DNA of 64,000 nucleotides. Origin: Paenibacillus sp. YYML68 (GTDB lineage: Bacteria > Bacillota > Bacilli > Paenibacillales > NBRC-103111). The notes below the pieces were generated by a model. The model searched no databases, was not told the DNA's origin, and worked only from the letters and a program-made list of their open reading frames with translations. The stretch covers positions 4,848,501 through 4,912,500 of the forward strand of contig NZ_BQYI01000001.1 in the NCBI RefSeq assembly GCF_027923405.1. Reading direction: 5' to 3'. Both the position numbers and the translations under genes were made by a program. Below, piece by piece: positions 54,958 to 63,278 of the stretch (position 1 is its first letter; the number at the start of each line of letters is the position of its first letter).

Positions 54958-55409
54958 CCTTGTACCTCAGAAACAACCCTGGCTCCAAGTATGGTATCAA
55001 TGAACCCGCCCTCAACCAGCTTCAGTTCAGGCTCACTCGTAAAATTTCGACTTTCTTTTGCTCTAACTAGATCATTTATCCATTGAGTTACGATTAACTC
55101 TAATTCATTTCCTCTGAGTCGGTTTTCGTAAGTATCCATATGCCTATAATATCGACTAACAATGTCTTGCATGGAGAAACTAATTAGTGGATTGTCCAAC
55201 AATTGGTGGGATTTCTCATTATCCCAAACATAACCATATTCTTGAGAAACTAGCACAAAGTACTTCGACTTCAAGCTCTGGTGTGCAATAATATTTCTTC
55301 TAATCTTTTTTGCATCCTCTATGTTAAGGTTTTTTCGATTTTTCACTTCAATTACCGCTATGGTTCCATCATCATCTTTAATCAAAATATCAAAAGAATT
55401 TGAATTCAT
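54954..55409 (-). CDS. PD-(D/E)XK-like nuclease partner of the PIN protein
   Basis: A 151-residue AT-rich gene. ATG 55409 has GGGTGGTGAAG upstream. Residues 5-60 fit a PD-(D/E)XK core: FDILIKDDDGTIAVIEVKNRKN (D...ExK), then a strand SKYFVLVSQEYGYVW. The rest is helical and unknown. Such domains occur in restriction and abortive-infection proteins. First gene of the two-gene cassette. Confidence 0.65.
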   Translation of the reverse strand: MNSNSFDILIKDDDGTIAVIEVKNRKNLNIEDAKKIRRNIIAHQSLKSKYFVLVSQEYGYVWDNEKSHQLLDNPLISFSMQDIVSRYYRHMDTYENRLRGNELELIVTQWINDLVRAKESRNFTSEPELKLVEGGFIDTILGARVVSEVQG

Positions 55410-55463
55410 AACTTCACCACCCTTGAGTGCTTTAATAACAATTATACACGATAAAAACAGAAA

Positions 55464-55495
55464 GAGCATCCTTCCTTAATGGATGCCCTCTCAAT
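55464..55495 (-). terminator. Terminator following the middle tmRNA 3' copy
   Basis: GAGCATCC and GGATGCCCTC pair around a 9-nt loop with a T run (CTTTCTG) on the minus strand. Its sequence differs from the other two ssrA-type terminators. Confidence 0.7.
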
Positions 55496-55502
55496 GTACT
55501 TA

Positions 55503-55584
55503 TGGAGACGAGGGGAGTCGAACCCCTGTCCGAAGATAACGCCACACAGGCTTCTACGGGTGTAGTCACAGTTTTGATGTCACC
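55503..55584 (-). repeat. 82-nt copy of the tmRNA 3' end, middle
   Basis: Differs from the intact ssrA end (56426-56507) by about one base. It lies 1251 bp from the distal copy and 923 bp from the ssrA end, so each interval holds one cassette. Confidence 0.95.
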
Positions 55585-55598
55585 TTAGAAGCGTCCCG

Positions 55599-56324
55599 TT
55601 ACACTAACTTTAAATATAAATCGAGGGTTTTGCCAAGTGTCCTTGTAATCAAAGTAAGAAACAAATCGTTATTGCCCGTAGTATGGGCCAAATCTATTGC
55701 AGCATAATATTCTGCTCGATCCTCTTTTTCTATTACGATGGGCGGATAACCATTCTTCATAAGTTCAAAATTCAGAAGCAATCGTGCTGTCCTTCCGTTC
55801 CCATCAATGAACGGATGTATCTTAACAAAATCAACATGAAGAAAAGCAGCCCGCTCTACAGCATGCTTTTGCACCTGCCACTCTGCATAAGAGTGTATTA
55901 ACTGCTCCATCTGGTCCTGAACTTGGATATAGTCAGGCGGTATGTGAGTTGCTCCGCTGATAATCACATTTTCCTTTCGGTACATCCCTGCATTTTCATC
56001 ATCTATACCCTTGAGGATCAAGCGATGAATATTTTTCGATTGCCACTCGGACAGAGGTTCCTGGCGACTCACGATTTCTTCGACATACAAGATGGCTTCT
56101 TTATGATTAATAACTTCCAGATGCTCTTTAATGGTTTTACCACCGACCGTTATGCCCTCAAGAGCTACCTTCGTTTCAGATAATGTCAAAGTGTTGCCCT
56201 CAATAGCATTAGAGTGATAAGTCCAATTAATGATTAAGTGCTCACGGATACTTCGTAATGTATGTATAGGCAAAGGTCGTTTCCTATCAAGTTGTTCCAT
56301 CTTGCTATCAATGTCAGAGAACAT
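55599..56324 (-). CDS. Fic-family AMP-transferase, class II
   Basis: A 241-residue Fic protein. The catalytic motif is HPFIDGNGRTAR (HxFxDGNGRxxR). An N-terminal inhibitory motif SNAIEGN fits class II, where the helix lies in the same chain before the Fic core. It probably transfers AMP to a protein target once inhibition is relieved. It is the only gene of the cassette next to ssrA, AT-rich, and starts at ATG 56324 (GGAG upstream). Confidence 0.9.
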   Translation of the reverse strand: MFSDIDSKMEQLDRKRPLPIHTLRSIREHLIINWTYHSNAIEGNTLTLSETKVALEGITVGGKTIKEHLEVINHKEAILYVEEIVSRQEPLSEWQSKNIHRLILKGIDDENAGMYRKENVIISGATHIPPDYIQVQDQMEQLIHSYAEWQVQKHAVERAAFLHVDFVKIHPFIDGNGRTARLLLNFELMKNGYPPIVIEKEDRAEYYAAIDLAHTTGNNDLFLTLITRTLGKTLDLYLKLV

Positions 56325-56380
56325 AGCGAATCACTCCAATCTGCGGAATCATGATCCATTATACAACATGAGTAAATACA

Positions 56381-56420
56381 AAAGAAAAGAGCACCTGTAG
56401 TTAGGTGCCCCTTCTCTTTG
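56381..56420 (-). terminator. Terminator of the intact ssrA gene
   Basis: GCACCT (56391-56396) pairs with AGGTGC (56403-56408), with CTCTTTTCTTTT following on the minus strand. Confidence 0.75.
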
Positions 56421-56425
56421 ACTTA

Positions 56426-56787
56426 TGGAGACGAGGGGAGTCGAACCCCTGTCCGAAGATAACGCCACACAGGCATCTACGGGTGTAGTCACAGTTTTGA
56501 TGTCACCTAGGCCGACGCCCCGTAACCGGCTTCGATCTAGGTCAGCCTGATTATCTTCTTCAGCTCACCCCAGGCGGAGATGAGACAGCGTATCCCACTA
56601 AAGTTGAGCCCCTATCCGGCCACATGGGCGATGGACGGTAGAAGCACGAGAGCAGTTTCTTAGGCTGCTACAGCGTAGTTAGTTGTACGGTTGCCATTTA
56701 ATAGGCTTTAGCGTTGATGAAGTGGACGCGTCCCCACTACCCGCAACCCATGCTCGAACTATCCCCGTCGAATCCAAGAACGTCCCC
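56426..56787 (-). ncRNA. ssrA: tmRNA
   Basis: A 362-nt tmRNA. The 5' end GGGGACG (56781-56787) pairs with 3' CGTCTCC, with the T-arm AGGGGTTCGACTCCCCT near the 3' end. The resume frame reads GNRTTNYAVAA and ends at TAA, so the tag ends in the usual protease-recognised AVAA. CCA is not encoded after the discriminator A. It frees stalled ribosomes with SmpB, whose gene lies 250 bp upstream. Confidence 0.95.
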
Positions 56788-56833
56788 GCATGGAGGACCC
56801 GGTAAAGGGTCCTATAAAAGTGTTATGAAAAAA

Positions 56834-56862
56834 ATCTTATCACGATGCCTCAATCATTGCAA
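56834..56862 (-). promoter_or_regulatory. ssrA promoter
   Basis: On the minus strand -35 TTGCAA (56857-56862) and -10 TAAGAT (56834-56839) are 17 bp apart. A leader hairpin (AGGACCC/GGGTCCT) precedes the mature 5' end, as expected of an RNase P-processed precursor. Confidence 0.7.
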
Positions 56863-57040
56863 CTTCGACGACTGCAACGGATGAGAGGCAGCAACAAGTG
56901 TAGTTCGCTGTGCTTCGAGCTGGCTATGGCTCCGAGCAAGCTGCGCCGTTTCCTTCAGCGCTCCTTTATTATAGCATACCGACGGTCGAAAGATAGCGTG
57001 ATGTTACTGGCAGCATGACCAGTCCGCACCATACGCCTCT

Positions 57041-57520
57041 CTACCGCGCCACCTTCTGCTTCTCCCGCAACGCCCGCTGAATCTCACGCTGAGCATCGCG
57101 CTTCGCCTCCGTGTCGCGCTTGTCGTACTGCTTCTTACCTTTACCCAGACCGAGCAGCAGCTTCGCATAGCCGTTGCGCACGTATACCTTCAGCGGCACC
57201 AGCGTGTAGCCCTCCTGCTTCGACTGGCCGAGCAGCTTGTTGATCTCTGGCTTCTTCATCAGCAGCTTGCGCGCTCGCGTCGGATCGGTCGGATTGTGAC
57301 GGTTCCCCTGCTCGAAGGGGCTGATATGCATATTGTGAATGAACGCCTCGCCATTGCGAATCGTCGCGAACGCGTCGCCGATATTGGCCTTGCCCAGACG
57401 CAGCGACTTGATCTCTGTGCCGGTCAGCACCATGCCGCATTCATACGTATCCTCGATAAAATAATCGTGCGACGCCTTCTTGTTCTGCGCCAGCACCTTA
57501 TTCTCCGCCTTCTTGCTCAT
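57041..57520 (-). CDS. smpB: SsrA-binding protein
   Basis: A 159-residue SmpB. ATG 57520 has AAGGAGCGG upstream. Core: [48 protein letters not shown], then the basic tail [27 protein letters not shown]. It carries tmRNA into stalled ribosomes. It follows rnr by 108 bp and precedes ssrA. Confidence 0.97.
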   Translation of the reverse strand: MSKKAENKVLAQNKKASHDYFIEDTYECGMVLTGTEIKSLRLGKANIGDAFATIRNGEAFIHNMHISPFEQGNRHNPTDPTRARKLLMKKPEINKLLGQSKQEGYTLVPLKVYVRNGYAKLLLGLGKGKKQYDKRDTEAKRDAQREIQRALREKQKVAR

Positions 57521-57628
57521 CTGTGAACCGCTCCTTCCCGCCAAGCTTACCCGCTTCCACGCCTGCAATATGCAAAAGAAGGGATAGAGTCCATTGTATC
57601 AACTCTATCCCTCGAAAGCAAGCCGCGC

Positions 57629-60355
57629 CTATCGCTTCACCGTCTTCTTGCGCCGCTTCTTCGGCCCGAAGCCGCCGAAGCCACCGCCGTCCTGGCCGCC
57701 TTCACCGCCGCGGCCAGTCGCCTTCAGCGCCCGCGACTTCGCCGCGCCGGGCCCCTTGCTGCGGCCAGCGCCGCCTGCGCTGCGCCCGCTGCCCGCTTCG
57801 CCAGCGGCTGCGCCCGCGGCGCCGTCACGCCCGGCTGCGCCTGTGCCCGGCGCGCCGCTGCGCCGCCCGCGCGGACCATCCCCGCGCCCGGCGCCTGCAC
57901 TGCCCGCGCCTGCGCCCGCTCCGCCGCGGCGCCCGCCTTCGGCGCCGCCGAAGCCTGCGGCGTCGCCGCCACGCGCGGCTGCGCCTGTGCCCGGCGCGCC
58001 GCTGCGCCGTCCGCGCGGGCCGTCGCCGCGCCCCGCGCTGGCGCCCGCTCCGGCGCCGCGTCCACCGCGGCGCCCTGAGGCTGCGCCGCCTTCGCCTCCG
58101 CGGCGGCCTGAGCCTCCGCTGCGGCCTTCACGCCCACCGCCGGAGCCGCTGCCGCCGCGCTTGCCCTTGCGCACCGCCTTGAGCGCGTCGACGAGGCTCA
58201 CCTTTTGCCCTCGCGGCCGCGTATCCATCATCTCGAAGTCGATCGTCTTCTCGTCCATGCTCACACGCGCCACGCGCACCTTCACCTCGTCGCCGAGGCG
58301 GTAGATGCGAGACGTACGCTCGCCGATCAGCGCATGCTGCGCCTCATGGAAGTGGTAATAGTCATCGTGCAGATCGGATAGACGAATCAAGCCTTCGACC
58401 GTATTGTCCAGCTCCACGAATATACCGAAGCTCGTCACGCTGCTAATAATGCCGTCGAACTCCTCGCCGACCTTATCCATCATGAACTCGGCCTTCTTCA
58501 GCGCCTCCGTCTCGCGCTCAGCATCGACAGCGACACGCTCGCGCTCCGACGACTGCTTCGCAATATCCTCCATACGCGCGGTCAAATATTCATGACGCGC
58601 ATCGCTCAGCGTGCCGCTCTCCAGCACCTCGCGGATGACGCGGTGAATGATCAAGTCTGGATAACGACGAATCGGCGACGTGAAGTGCGAGTAATACTCG
58701 GCGGACAAGCCGTAATGCCCGAGACTCTGCGCGTCATAGCGCGCCTGCTTCATCGAGCGGAGCAGCACGGTGCTGATGACCGTCTCCTCCTTCGTCCCCT
58801 TAATCTCCTCAAGCAGCGACTGCAGCGCCTTCGGATGAATGGAGTTGCCCTTGCCGCGCACGACATACCCGAAGTTCGTAATGAACTCCATGAAGTGCTG
58901 CAGCTTCTCGCCATCCGGGTCCTCATGCACCCGGTACAGGAACGGCACCTTCAGCCAGTAGAAGTGCTCCGCCACCGTCTCATTCGCCGCGAGCATGAAT
59001 TCCTCGATAATCATCTCGGCAATCGATCTATCGCGCTTAATAATCTCGGTCGGCTTGCCGTCGGAGTCGACGAGAATTTTGGCCTCCTGGAAGTCGAAAT
59101 CAATCGCGCCGCGATGCATCCGCTTCGCTCGCAGCTTCATCGCGAGCTCCTCCATCAGACGGAAGTCGTCCATCAGGTAGCCGTATTTCTCCACCAGCTC
59201 CGGGTCAGGCGACTCCTCGGTCAGCAGCGTCTTCACGTTGTTGTACGTCATCCGCTCGCTCGTCCGAATGACGCTCGTGAACACATCGTGCCGCACGACG
59301 TTCAGCTGGGCATCGAATTCCATCTCGCACGACATCGTCAGACGGTCCACCTGTGGATTCAACGAGCAGATCCCGTTCGACAGACGATGCGGCAGCATCG
59401 GAATGACGCGATCGACGAGATAGACGCTGCAGCCGCGGTTGTACGCCTCGCGATCTAGCGGCGAGCCCTCACGCACATAGTAGCTCACATCGGCAATATG
59501 AACGCCCAGCACGTAGTTGCCGTTCGGCAGCCGCTCCACGTTCACCGCGTCATCGAGATCCTTCGCATCCTCGCCATCGATTGTCACGATCCGCTTGCCG
59601 CGCAGGTCACGACGGCCTTGGCTGACGATCTCCTCCTCGGTAATCACCTCAGGGGCACGTCCCGCCTCCTCCATCACCTCATCCGGGAACGACTCCGGCA
59701 AGCCATGCTTGCGAATGATGGACAATATGTCGACGCCCGGATCGTTCTTGTGACCGAGTATCTCGATCACCTCGCCCTGCGCCGCCGCACGCCCCTCTGG
59801 GTAAGCGACGATGTTCACGACGACCTTATGACCGTCCATCGCGCCGTTGAACGCATCCTTCGGGATGAATATATCCCGCACGACCCGCTTATCATCGGGT
59901 ATAACGAACGCATACTCCTCATACGTCTTGAACAAGCCGACGATCCGCGTATTCCCGCGAGTGACGACTCGAACGACCTCGCCCTCCAGACGACCGCCGG
60001 ACACACCCTTGCTCGTCACGCGCACGAGAATAATGTCGCCGTTCATCGCGGTACCCATATCGTTCGCATGAATGTAGACGTCTGGCAGCTCCTTGTCGTC
60101 CGGAATTAAGAACCCGAACCCCTTCGCATGCGCCTGCAGCCGACCACGCAGCAGATTCATCCGCTCAGGCACACCGTACCGATCATTACGCGTACGCAAA
60201 ATATGCCCTTCGTTCTCCAGCTCATTCAGCAGTCTGAGGAAGCTCTTGAATTCCTCCGCGTCCTCCAGCTCGAAGTGCTGCTCCAGCTCGTGATACGTCA
60301 TCGGCTTGTACGCCGTTTCCTTCATGAAATCCAATACTGTTTCTTTATTTACCAT
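57629..60355 (-). CDS. rnr: Ribonuclease R with long RGG-like C-terminal tail
   Basis: A 908-residue 3'-5' exoribonuclease. N-terminal helix-turn-helix (VLDFMKETAYKPMTYHELEQHF), two cold-shock domains, the RNB domain with catalytic Asp residues in GEDAKDLDDAVNVE, and an S1 domain (GIISSVTSFGIFVELDNTVEGLIRLSDL). After about residue 735 comes a tail of about 170 residues made mostly of Gly, Arg, Ala and Ser. It contains a near-duplicate segment (RGDGPRGRRSGAPGTG twice) and ends KKRRKKTVKR. Usual RNase R tails are shorter and Lys-rich. It helps degrade structured RNA and is linked to trans-translation. Confidence 0.96.
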   Translation of the reverse strand: MVNKETVLDFMKETAYKPMTYHELEQHFELEDAEEFKSFLRLLNELENEGHILRTRNDRYGVPERMNLLRGRLQAHAKGFGFLIPDDKELPDVYIHANDMGTAMNGDIILVRVTSKGVSGGRLEGEVVRVVTRGNTRIVGLFKTYEEYAFVIPDDKRVVRDIFIPKDAFNGAMDGHKVVVNIVAYPEGRAAAQGEVIEILGHKNDPGVDILSIIRKHGLPESFPDEVMEEAGRAPEVITEEEIVSQGRRDLRGKRIVTIDGEDAKDLDDAVNVERLPNGNYVLGVHIADVSYYVREGSPLDREAYNRGCSVYLVDRVIPMLPHRLSNGICSLNPQVDRLTMSCEMEFDAQLNVVRHDVFTSVIRTSERMTYNNVKTLLTEESPDPELVEKYGYLMDDFRLMEELAMKLRAKRMHRGAIDFDFQEAKILVDSDGKPTEIIKRDRSIAEMIIEEFMLAANETVAEHFYWLKVPFLYRVHEDPDGEKLQHFMEFITNFGYVVRGKGNSIHPKALQSLLEEIKGTKEETVISTVLLRSMKQARYDAQSLGHYGLSAEYYSHFTSPIRRYPDLIIHRVIREVLESGTLSDARHEYLTARMEDIAKQSSERERVAVDAERETEALKKAEFMMDKVGEEFDGIISSVTSFGIFVELDNTVEGLIRLSDLHDDYYHFHEAQHALIGERTSRIYRLGDEVKVRVARVSMDEKTIDFEMMDTRPRGQKVSLVDALKAVRKGKRGGSGSGGGREGRSGGSGRRGGEGGAASGRRGGRGAGAGASAGRGDGPRGRRSGAPGTGAAARGGDAAGFGGAEGGRRGGAGAGAGSAGAGRGDGPRGRRSGAPGTGAAGRDGAAGAAAGEAGSGRSAGGAGRSKGPGAAKSRALKATGRGGEGGQDGGGFGGFGPKKRRKKTVKR

Positions 60356-60398
60356 ATCATCACCCTTTCTGGTGTCTTGTCTATCTTCATTATATTCC

Positions 60399-61208
60399 TT
60401 ACACGTGCTGCAAGGTCCCGGCTAGTCCGGCTGCCGTTAATTCCAAGCTCTGCAGCTGATCCAATGCCAAGAGAAAACGTGAGATCTCCTCATACACATG
60501 CTCCCGTCCGTCATCGAGCAGCAGCGCGTGCGACGACTCCGGATACATCGAGAGCTGTCTGAATGGCGATGATACATGGCGATAGATGTACTCCGCGCTC
60601 TTCGGCACGACGAGCGAATCCTTCAGCCCTTGCGCGATCAGCACCGGAATATGAACGTGACGAAGGCTCGACTTCACAACCTTCAGCAGCTTGCGCAGAT
60701 CGACCACACAAGGAATCGGTGTCTTCGTATACGTGCACGCCTCTTCCATAATATGCGGCGCTACAGTGGGCTTGCGCTCTATATATTTCACGAAATATTG
60801 CAGCAGTATGGCCAGAACAGTCTTCCGGCTCGAGAGATAAATAGGCGCAGCCAGCGTCACTACCGCGGCCAGACGCCGCTCCATCGCCAGCTTCAGTGCA
60901 AGCAGTCCGCCCATCGAGTGGCCGATCGCTACGATGCGCTTGCCGCTTCCTTCCATCTCATCATAGCATTCCCGCACATGTCTCGACCAATCGACCCAGC
61001 CCGTATGGATCATATCCTCCGGTGTTGTCCCGTGTCCGGGCAGAAGAATACCGCGTACCGTATATCCCTGGTCGTTCAAGTAATAGCCAACCCGGCGAAA
61101 CTCAGAGGGTGAACCGGTGAAGCCGTGGATCATGAGGAGCTCTGTTGACGCCCGTTCCCCGATTCCCCGTAAGTAAAAAGGCTCTGTTGTCCGATACATT
61201 CTGCTCAA
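60399..61208 (-). CDS. Est30-type carboxylesterase (alpha/beta hydrolase)
   Basis: A 269-residue alpha/beta hydrolase. LMIHGFTGSPSEFR gives the oxyanion region, the nucleophile Ser is in GHSMGG, and an Asp (GLKDSLV) and His (PESSHALLLD) complete a triad. It resembles the thermophilic Est30/YvaK group found between secG and rnr in many Bacillota. Start is TTG 61208 or ATG 61199. Confidence 0.9.
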   Translation of the reverse strand: MSRMYRTTEPFYLRGIGERASTELLMIHGFTGSPSEFRRVGYYLNDQGYTVRGILLPGHGTTPEDMIHTGWVDWSRHVRECYDEMEGSGKRIVAIGHSMGGLLALKLAMERRLAAVVTLAAPIYLSSRKTVLAILLQYFVKYIERKPTVAPHIMEEACTYTKTPIPCVVDLRKLLKVVKSSLRHVHIPVLIAQGLKDSLVVPKSAEYIYRHVSSPFRQLSMYPESSHALLLDDGREHVYEEISRFLLALDQLQSLELTAAGLAGTLQHV

Positions 61209-61239
61209 CTGCCCCGCCTCGCTTCCCTAGCCGCAACGT

Positions 61240-61278
61240 TGAAAAAGAAAAACAGCAGGAGTATTATTCCCCTGCTGC
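61240..61278 (-). terminator. Terminator after secG
   Basis: CAGCAGG and CCTGCTG pair around a loop, with TTTTTCTTTTTC following on the minus strand. It separates secG from the esterase gene, although some readthrough is likely in this conserved gene set. Confidence 0.85.
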
Positions 61279-61291
61279 TCGGATTTATGTT

Positions 61292-61531
61292 TTAGACGGA
61301 TCTCACGAAAAATGCCACGACAATGGTCAGCCCAAAGAACACGACTGCAAGACCCATTGTAAGCCGCTGCAGGAACAGCTCCAGCCCGCGCGCCTTCTGC
61401 TTCCCGAACAAGTGCTCCGCACCTCCGGAGATGGCACCGGATAATCCCGCGCTCTTGCCTGGCTGCAGCAATACCGCCGCAATTAATCCAATGGACACAA
61501 TGACCAAAATAATCTTAAGTGCTAATTCCAT
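61292..61531 (-). CDS. secG: Preprotein translocase subunit SecG
   Basis: A 79-residue membrane protein. ATG 61531 has AGGAGGTGG upstream; a longer frame is not needed. Two TM segments (IILVIVSIGLIAAVLLQPGKSAGLSG and MGLAVVFFGLTIVVAFF). The GLSGAISGGAEHLFGK loop is typical. It supports SecYEG export. Confidence 0.95.
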   Translation of the reverse strand: MELALKIILVIVSIGLIAAVLLQPGKSAGLSGAISGGAEHLFGKQKARGLELFLQRLTMGLAVVFFGLTIVVAFFVRSV

Positions 61532-61591
61532 CCTTCCACCTCCTAATACCGACTGCTCACATCTTGTCCGATAATCATAGACAGCATCCCC

Positions 61592-61621
61592 AGTATAACA
61601 CAACCGCGCAGCACTTGACAA
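61592..61621 (-). promoter_or_regulatory. secG promoter
   Basis: On the minus strand -35 TTGTCA (61616-61621) and -10 TATACT (61592-61597) are 18 bp apart. Confidence 0.75.
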
Positions 61622-61646
61622 ACAGAATTGGAAGCGCTCTACGCAC

Positions 61647-61673
61647 AAAAGCCCGCCCGAGCGTCGGACGGAC
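61647..61673 (-). terminator. Terminator after the formylglycine-generating enzyme gene
   Basis: A 10-bp stem (GTCCGTCCGA with TCGGGCGGGC) with a CGC loop is followed by TTTT on the minus strand. Confidence 0.88.
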
Positions 61674-61690
61674 TTCTATATGATATTCAC

Positions 61691-62680
61691 TCAGCCCTGC
61701 GGTACATCCGCCGCACAGCGGAAGCCTGCGTTGCCGGTCGAGCTGTCCGGAGTGTTCGAGCTTCGCGCCGCGACACGGTACCGGTTGCAGTACGACTTGT
61801 GACACAGGTACGAGCCGCCGCGCATGACACGAGCTGCACCCGACGGTGGTCCCTGCGGATTCGTCCGCTCCGCCTTCTGGTGGTACGTCGGGTGGAACCA
61901 GTCGCTGCACCATTCCCACACGTTGCCCGACACGTTATACAGCCCATAGCCGTTCGGCTCGAACGCGTCGACCGGGCATGTCCCGATGTAGCCGTCAGAG
62001 GCGTTGTTCTTCTCCGGGAACTTGCCCTGCCAGATGTTGCACATATGCTTGCCGTCCTGCTTCAGCAGATCGCCCCAAGGGTAACGCTTGCCGACAAGAC
62101 CGCCGCGGGCTGCGTACTCCCACTCCGCCTCGGTCGGCAGACGCTTGCCTGCCCAGCGGCAGTACGCCTCCGCATCGTTCCACGACACATGCACGACAGG
62201 ATGGTCGGCCCGACCCTCGACAGAAGTGCCCGGACCTTCGGGACAAGCCCAGTAGGCGCCCGCCACCGCGTACCACCACGGCGTCTGCTGCGGCACCTGC
62301 GTCACGGTCGCTGCGACCGACTCCGGTACGAGTAGATGAAAGACGTACGACCAGCCGAACGTCTCCGCCTCTGTCTGATAGCCTGTCTCCTGTACGAACT
62401 GCGCGAACTGCGCATTCGTCACGGCGTACGCATCGATATAATAGTCGCCGAGCGTCACCTCGCGCACCGGGCCTTCCCCGTCTGCGGGGAAGCCCTCGGC
62501 GTCCTCCGTTCCCATCAGGAACGTCGCGCCGCTAATGCGGACCATGCCGTCATGCTCCGGCTTAGCTCCGAGCTGTCGTGGAGCCGGAACGACGAGCTCG
62601 ATCGGAATCGGGGACGGCCCCTCGCCCGCTCTCGCCGGAGCACAGCAGGAACGCAGCTCCTTATGCTCTTGCTCACTCAT
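61691..62680 (-). CDS. Formylglycine-generating enzyme (sulfatase-modifying, SUMF1 type)
   Basis: A 329-residue FGE-sulfatase domain protein. ATG 62680 lies 9 nt after AAGGAG; an ATG at 62689 is too close to it. Motifs: RISGATFLMGTEDAEGFPADGEGPVREV, RLPTEAEWEYAARGG, NVWEWCSDWF. The C-terminus has the active Cys pair GSYLCHKSYCNRYR (CxxxxC), which distinguishes true FGE from binding-only relatives, then TGNAGFRC. It oxidises the Cys in CxPxR of sulfatases to formylglycine. A matching sulfatase lies at 49806-51206. Confidence 0.9.
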   Translation of the reverse strand: MSEQEHKELRSCCAPARAGEGPSPIPIELVVPAPRQLGAKPEHDGMVRISGATFLMGTEDAEGFPADGEGPVREVTLGDYYIDAYAVTNAQFAQFVQETGYQTEAETFGWSYVFHLLVPESVAATVTQVPQQTPWWYAVAGAYWACPEGPGTSVEGRADHPVVHVSWNDAEAYCRWAGKRLPTEAEWEYAARGGLVGKRYPWGDLLKQDGKHMCNIWQGKFPEKNNASDGYIGTCPVDAFEPNGYGLYNVSGNVWEWCSDWFHPTYHQKAERTNPQGPPSGAARVMRGGSYLCHKSYCNRYRVAARSSNTPDSSTGNAGFRCAADVPQG

Positions 62681-62708
62681 CTCGTTCATCTCCTTCGTGT
62701 TGTGTGCC

Positions 62709-63278
62709 CTAGCTGTACAGTGCCGCACCGATGACACCTGACATGAGTATAACCGCCGCCGGGTGTACCCGATACTTCACGAGCGCGAGCAGCGCGCCGA
62801 GGAACACCAGCATCAGGCTGATCGTGCTCCAGTTGATCCCGCCGAGACTGGATGGGATGACCTGGTTGCCGATGGCGAACTTGATCGCGGCGTAGAAGAT
62901 AAGACCAGTGATGATCGGACGGAGGACGTAGAAGCCTTTTTTGACAACCATATTCTGATTCATCTTATAGAACGACGTGGCGACGACCAGAATAATGATG
63001 AGCGATGGCAGCACCATCCCCGCCGCCGAGACGATCGCTCCCGGTACGCCGACGAGATGGTAGCCGATGAAGATCGCGCAGTTGGTCGCAATCGGTCCCG
63101 GAGACATGCCAGCCACGGCGATGACGTCCGTGAAGCTCTGCAGCGTCAGCCATTGATGCTCCCAGACGACCTCCCGTTCAATAACGGGAATCATCGAGTA
63201 GCCGCCGCCGAACGATACCGCACCGATCATGAGGAACGTCACGAACAATTCGAACAGTAAGCCCGCATCCTGCATCAT
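62709..63278 (-). CDS. Chromate transporter, half-size subunit 2
   Basis: A 189-residue ChrA-type half transporter. VSFGGGYSMIPVIEREVV and DVIAVAGMSPGPIATN are the family motifs. The start ATG overlaps the stop of the upstream half (ATGA). It pairs with the next gene to form the split ChrA. Confidence 0.9.
   Translation of the reverse strand: MMQDAGLLFELFVTFLMIGAVSFGGGYSMIPVIEREVVWEHQWLTLQSFTDVIAVAGMSPGPIATNCAIFIGYHLVGVPGAIVSAAGMVLPSLIIILVVATSFYKMNQNMVVKKGFYVLRPIITGLIFYAAIKFAIGNQVIPSSLGGINWSTISLMLVFLGALLALVKYRVHPAAVILMSGVIGAALYS

Noticed and set aside
54252..55584. Additional functional tmRNA genes
   Set aside because: The two copies contain only the 3' 82 nt; no 5' half or tag frame is present next to them.
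57523..58304. Pro/Arg/Ala-rich plus-strand frames opposite the RNase R tail
   Set aside because: Result of the extreme base composition; the minus frame continues a complete RNase R.
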